From positions 2,108,001 through 2,172,000 of the forward strand of contig NZ_FNSW01000001.1 in NCBI RefSeq assembly GCF_900104695.1: a stretch of DNA of 64,000 bases, given 5' to 3'. Within the stretch, counting starts at the first letter, position 1; each line of letters begins with the position of its first letter. Below, piece after piece: positions 62,099 to 64,000 of this stretch. The position numbers were made by a program, and so were the translations under genes. Source of the stretch: Paenibacillus sp. GP183 (GTDB lineage Bacteria > Bacillota > Bacilli > Paenibacillales > NBRC-103111). A model generated the notes under the pieces. The model had not been told where the DNA came from, did not search any database, and worked only from the letters and a program-made list of their open reading frames with translations.

Positions 62099-63103
62099 TC
62101 ATGTGATCTTTCTTCCTTTCGCTTCTTCTGTTTTCATTTTCATCGCTTCATAATGCTTCGCAACTTCCATGCTAACCTCCGCTATTCTCCCGACGAGCAT
62201 ACTGGGTTCGAGGATGTCGAGCGACCTGCCGTATGGAAGAAGGAAATACGGTACATACGTCGTCAGCGACGGCTGCCCGAGTCTGAAGAGGGCTTCGCCC
62301 GGCCGCCGTTCTGCTAAGGAATGCCCGAATAGCCAATGCCTGCAAAGCTCATTCAGCACGTGTTCGTGACCCCGAATCCTTACGTAGACGAGCGATTTCG
62401 CATCCAGCGCGTCTGGGAGAAGCGAGCGCATGAGGAAGTCCTTGGCGGAAAAAGCGGCCGGCCGTTCGAAGCGGTGATCCGTCCTTCCCAACTGGACGAT
62501 GCGGTCTACGCGGAAACTTCGCACCTCCTGCCGCAAGCGGCAAAAACCGACGGCGTACCAGACACCTTTCCAATGCACGATGCCGTACGGATCAAGTCCG
62601 CGTCTGCTGACTGCCGGCTCAGGGCCTTTTGCATAGTCCATGTCCAGCGACTGCCCCTGAGCCGCGGCTTCCTCCAGCAGCTGAAGCAGCTCCCGCTGCC
62701 TTGCATCGGTCGGCGTCTGAATAACGGCAAGTCCACTTTTATGGCGTTCGATTTGTTCGAATTGTTCCTCATTCGTGTACCGTTTCAGCTTGTCCACTGC
62801 GCTGGTCAGTGCATTTGTAAAAGGGTACCCTGCTGCCTGGGCGAAGACCGCCGCGTGCACGAGCGCCTTCTGCTCCTCCAAGTCGAACAGCAGCGGGGCA
62901 TCGGAAAACTCGCCAAGTATCCGGTAACCCCCATTCGGACCAGAATCCGCAATGATCGGAGCGCCGCTCGCGCACAGCGAATCGATGCAGCGGTACACGG
63001 TGCGGATATGGATCTCCAGCGCGTCCGCGAGCTGCTGCGCCGTCATCCTCCGGCCCGAACGAAGCAACCACAGGATCGACAACATGTTATCCGCCTTGGA
63101 CAT
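62099..63103 (-). CDS. YafY-family regulator (HTH_11 plus WYL domain)
   Basis: From ATG at 63103 it encodes 334 residues: an N-terminal helix-turn-helix (MSKADNMLSILWLLRSGRRMT, LADALEIHIRTVYRCIDSL), then a WYL ligand-binding domain around residues 140-220 (DPYGIVHWKGVWYAVGFCR, VRSFRVDRIVQLG) and the WCX tail. WYL regulators bind nucleotides or nucleic acids and often control an adjacent gene, here DinB. AAAGGAG lies upstream. The base composition is clearly richer in GC than the genes to the left. Confidence 0.93.
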   Translation of the reverse strand: MSKADNMLSILWLLRSGRRMTAQQLADALEIHIRTVYRCIDSLCASGAPIIADSGPNGGYRILGEFSDAPLLFDLEEQKALVHAAVFAQAAGYPFTNALTSAVDKLKRYTNEEQFEQIERHKSGLAVIQTPTDARQRELLQLLEEAAAQGQSLDMDYAKGPEPAVSRRGLDPYGIVHWKGVWYAVGFCRLRQEVRSFRVDRIVQLGRTDHRFERPAAFSAKDFLMRSLLPDALDAKSLVYVRIRGHEHVLNELCRHWLFGHSLAERRPGEALFRLGQPSLTTYVPYFLLPYGRSLDILEPSMLVGRIAEVSMEVAKHYEAMKMKTEEAKGRKIT

Positions 63104-63176
63104 ACCACCCAACGTCTCCTTTCAACTGATCTCGGAAATGGCAGTGGATTGCTCGATACCTTTATTATAAGGCCGT

Positions 63177-63674
63177 TTAGGCCAAGGGTGCCAGCCCTTT
63201 CTCGACCCAAGTATCGTAAGTCGGACCGTATACTTCCGGCACGCGCAGGCCGGCCTGGCGCATTAGGACGGTCATCTGTCCACGATGATGCGCCTGGTGC
63301 ATGATCGTATAGCGCAGGGAGCCGCCGTTCGGCCATACTTCGCCGGCGATCGTTTGCGACTCCAGCAGGGTAGTGTCGTTCCACTGTGTCCGCACCGCTT
63401 TCAGCAGAGCGCGGCTGATCCGCCGGTACTCCGCCACGATGAACGCCGCGGTGACTGGCGTCTCAACGCCGCCGTCGGGCGCATCGAAGGTGAGCCCCAA
63501 CGTTGTCATATAGTGCGTCGAACTTACGAGGTGCCACGCGATCTGCCCAAGCGTCCGGCGCCCGTCGGAAACCTCCTGCCCGAGCGAATCGTCCGTCAGG
63601 GCCTCCATAACCCTGGCCGTCAGCTCCGCCTCACGTGTCCATTCCGCTGCAAAGTCGTCAATTTTTGTAAACAT
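63177..63674 (-). CDS. DinB family protein
   Basis: A 165-residue four-helix-bundle protein; the start at 63674 follows GGAGGAATAGGG. The three metal-binding His residues of the DinB fold are visible in GQIAWHLVSSTHYM (first) and IMHQAHHRGQMTVLMRQAGL (second and third). Family members include bacillithiol or other thiol S-transferases. It lies 73 bases before the YafY-type regulator gene in the same direction and shares its high GC content. Confidence 0.92.
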   Translation of the reverse strand: MFTKIDDFAAEWTREAELTARVMEALTDDSLGQEVSDGRRTLGQIAWHLVSSTHYMTTLGLTFDAPDGGVETPVTAAFIVAEYRRISRALLKAVRTQWNDTTLLESQTIAGEVWPNGGSLRYTIMHQAHHRGQMTVLMRQAGLRVPEVYGPTYDTWVEKGLAPLA

Positions 63675-63747
63675 CCCTATTCCTCCGTTTCGTAATCGGC
63701 TGCTGCCTGCCCGGTTTCGTATTGCAAGCACTCCAATGATACTAAAT

Positions 63748-63782
63748 AATCACTGACACATACGGTCAGTGATTTTTTTCAT
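63748..63782. promoter_or_regulatory. perfect ten-base inverted repeat upstream of dinB
   Basis: AATCACTGAC and GTCAGTGATT around ACATACG, followed by TTTTTT on the plus strand. It could be a terminator, or an operator since it lies about 75 bases upstream of the DinB start. Confidence 0.6.
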
Positions 63783-63868
63783 TCATATAAAGTTTCACAC
63801 GACCTCATTGAACATAATTTCTCCCCGCTCCCTGTGATGCAGCCCCTTCAATAGTTATAAACGCCGAA

Positions 63869-64000
63869 TTACGGTTTAATAGCAAAGATTCTCAATCGTT
63901 TATAATCCAAAAACCAAGCACCGTCATAAAATAAATCTTTTTGGGCTTTCGTAGCAACTTTCTCAAATACACTGCTTCGTTCGCTTTCCGACAACTCCTT
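63869..64000 (-). CDS. 3' end of a gene entering from the right, probably a SAM methyltransferase
   Basis: Forty-three codons are visible to the stop codon: KELSESERSSVFEKVATKAQ, then KDLFYDGAWFLDYKRLRIFA and IKP. The W-x-L-D-Y-x-R-L-R ending is what I expect at the C-terminus of some class I SAM-dependent methyltransferases. The start is outside the window, so the call is tentative. Confidence 0.55.
   Translation of the reverse strand, partial: KELSESERSSVFEKVATKAQKDLFYDGAWFLDYKRLRIFAIKP

Noticed and set aside
61965-62153. Plus-strand 62-codon frame before the YafY gene
   Set aside because: No ribosome site, includes a hairpin and the end of the opposite gene.
62336-63304. Long plus-strand frame opposite the YafY gene
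   Set aside because: Shadow frame caused by the high GC content of the regulator gene; no ribosome site or family features.

Overview
The window looks like a chromosomal accessory region of a Paenibacillus-type member of the Bacillales. The support is a FosB-type thiol transferase, YjcZ-type small spore proteins, a PAS-containing sporulation-type histidine kinase, CotY-like low-complexity micro-proteins, copper-amine-oxidase-N stalk domains on secreted proteins, strong AGGAGG ribosome sites, and moderately AT-rich base composition. Genus is inference; no rRNA or housekeeping marker is present.

Layout. 0-5 kb: fosB, two small exported proteins, an alditol-oxidase-like flavoprotein, a tyrosine phosphatase, two micro-proteins and a GNAT gene behind a near-perfect 50-bp palindrome. 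5-11 kb: a TIM-barrel isomerase, then a five-gene minus-strand operon made only of NAD(P)-dependent oxidoreductases (three aldo/keto reductases, an SDR, an epimerase). 11-22 kb: M42 peptidase, secreted alginate-lyase-family protein, GNAT, HIT, P450, a second stalk-domain protein, a frameshifted phospholipase-D-like gene, DUF1206 and PAP2 membrane proteins and a His/Tyr-rich micro-protein. 22-32.5 kb: a decayed carbohydrate locus (GH38 alpha-mannosidase split by an IS, two ABC permeases of which one is frameshifted, a lipoprotein binding protein, and a YesM/YesN-type two-component system with an internal deletion, an amber codon and frameshifts). 33-42 kb: MocR-type regulator, nitrilase, a nested IS1595-family element, YmaF, methyltransferase, XRE regulator with a zinc-type dehydrogenase. 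42-50 kb: single minus-strand genes (phosphoesterase, DHCW cupin, lipoprotein, small membrane protein, GrpB, broken GNAT, racemase-like) separated by a recurring CCGTTAGC-type repeat, plus a cluster of YjcZ-like micro-proteins and an IS110 element. 51-54 kb: IS1380 and IS630 elements. 54-60 kb: a DJ-1/PfpI gene behind a candidate ZTP (pfl) riboswitch with terminator and promoter, ArsR-SulP with matching palindromic operators, cold-shock protein, histidine kinase and NTF2-like protein. 60-64 kb: two exported proteins with the same repeats, then a visibly GC-richer YafY/WYL plus DinB pair, and the 3' end of a probable methyltransferase.

Two themes dominate. First, decay: at least ten genes carry frameshifts, nonsense codons, deletions or IS insertions, concentrated in the mannosidase locus. 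Second, a dispersed repeat: about eight modules of roughly 70-95 bp (two CCGTTAG motifs around a hairpin) plus single copies lie directly beyond the stop codons of about eleven unrelated single-gene units, all on the minus strand. This recalls a cassette array, but no integrase is present here and the motifs are direct rather than inverted, so the mechanism is open.
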